Source: Marinosulfonomonas sp. (GTDB lineage: Bacteria; Pseudomonadota; Alphaproteobacteria; Rhodobacterales; Rhodobacteraceae). Taken from it: a stretch of DNA of 5,792 nt. The stretch lies in NCBI GenBank assembly GCA_019090845.1, contig JAHRVD010000224.1, positions 1 to 5,792 of the forward strand, given 5' to 3'. The notes below the pieces were generated by a model. It saw nothing but the letters and a program-made list of their open reading frames with translations. It made no database searches and had not been told where the DNA came from. Below, piece after piece: positions 5,656-5,792 of this stretch (positions are counted from its first letter, which is position 1; every line of letters begins with the position of its first letter). A program made the position numbers and the translations under genes.

Positions 5656-5792
5656 ATGAACAACGTAGTTTTCTCGGTGTGTGTTTACTGTGGTTCGCGC
5701 CCGGGTAACAGGCCTGCTTACACAGTAAAAGCCGAAGCCCTCGGCCAGATGATCGCGAATGAAGGCTGGCGGCTGGTTTACGGTGCGGGTGA
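5656..5792 (+). CDS. LOG-family (TIGR00730) Rossmann-fold protein, N-terminal fragment
   Basis: 45 codons are visible before the right edge. The product starts M-N-N-V-V-F-S-V-C-V-Y-C-G-S-R-P-G and continues to G-W-R-L-V-Y-G-A-G. C-V-Y-C-G-S near the N-terminus and L-V-Y-G-(A/G)-G about 30 residues later are the characteristic first strands and glycine turn of the TIGR00730/LOG family. Members with the later P-G-G-x-G-T-x-x-E motif act as cytokinin riboside 5'-monophosphate phosphoribohydrolases or AMP nucleosidase-like nucleotide hydrolases; that motif lies outside the window, so activity cannot be judged. The ATG has AGGTG (5641-5645) ten bases upstream. It is divergent from the LysM gene and shares its promoter region. 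The family is well supported; the substrate is unknown. Confidence 0.88.
   Translation, partial: MNNVVFSVCVYCGSRPGNRPAYTVKAEALGQMIANEGWRLVYGAG

Overview
The window looks like core chromosome of an alphaproteobacterium, most probably Rhodobacterales (Roseobacter/Rhodobacter relatives). The basis is a moderately high GC content, the start of a Der GTPase reading MTFTLAI, an Atm1-type exporter closely resembling alphaproteobacterial homologues, and a gene order I recall from that group. This assignment is inference from sequence character; no search was run. No RNA gene, insertion sequence, phage gene or CRISPR array was seen.

Layout. Five genes lie on the minus strand. Read in the direction of transcription they are: a membrane-anchored LysM protein (5558-4062), an Atm1-type ABC exporter (3999-2170), a YfgM-like TPR protein (2077-1421), a BamB-like outer-membrane assembly lipoprotein (1379-72), and the first seven codons of the GTPase gene der (21-1), cut by the window edge. 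The gaps are 62, 92, 41 and 50 bases, so a single transcript is possible. One divergent plus-strand gene, a LOG-family/TIGR00730 Rossmann-fold protein, starts at 5656 and runs off the right edge. The 97-base divergent region between it and the LysM gene holds two weak, overlapping opposed promoter candidates and a small inverted repeat.

How the genes fit together. yfgM-bamB-der is the same order as in E. coli (hisS-yfgM-bamB-der), where YfgM is an inner-membrane partner of the Sec translocon and periplasmic chaperones, BamB is a lipoprotein of the beta-barrel assembly machine, and Der acts in 50S ribosome maturation. Here the position of hisS is taken by an Atm1-type exporter (glutathione-linked sulfur or metal export) and a peptidoglycan-binding LysM protein. 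Four of the five minus-strand products therefore act in or at the envelope.

The region is mostly ordinary core genome. Points for a second look are a tandem 48-bp repeat (four copies) in the LysM gene, an apparent internal duplication of its Ig-like module, three consecutive GTG-start genes, and several intergenic inverted repeats, one of which could mask the ribosome binding site of the exporter gene. I found no convincing evidence of an undescribed system.
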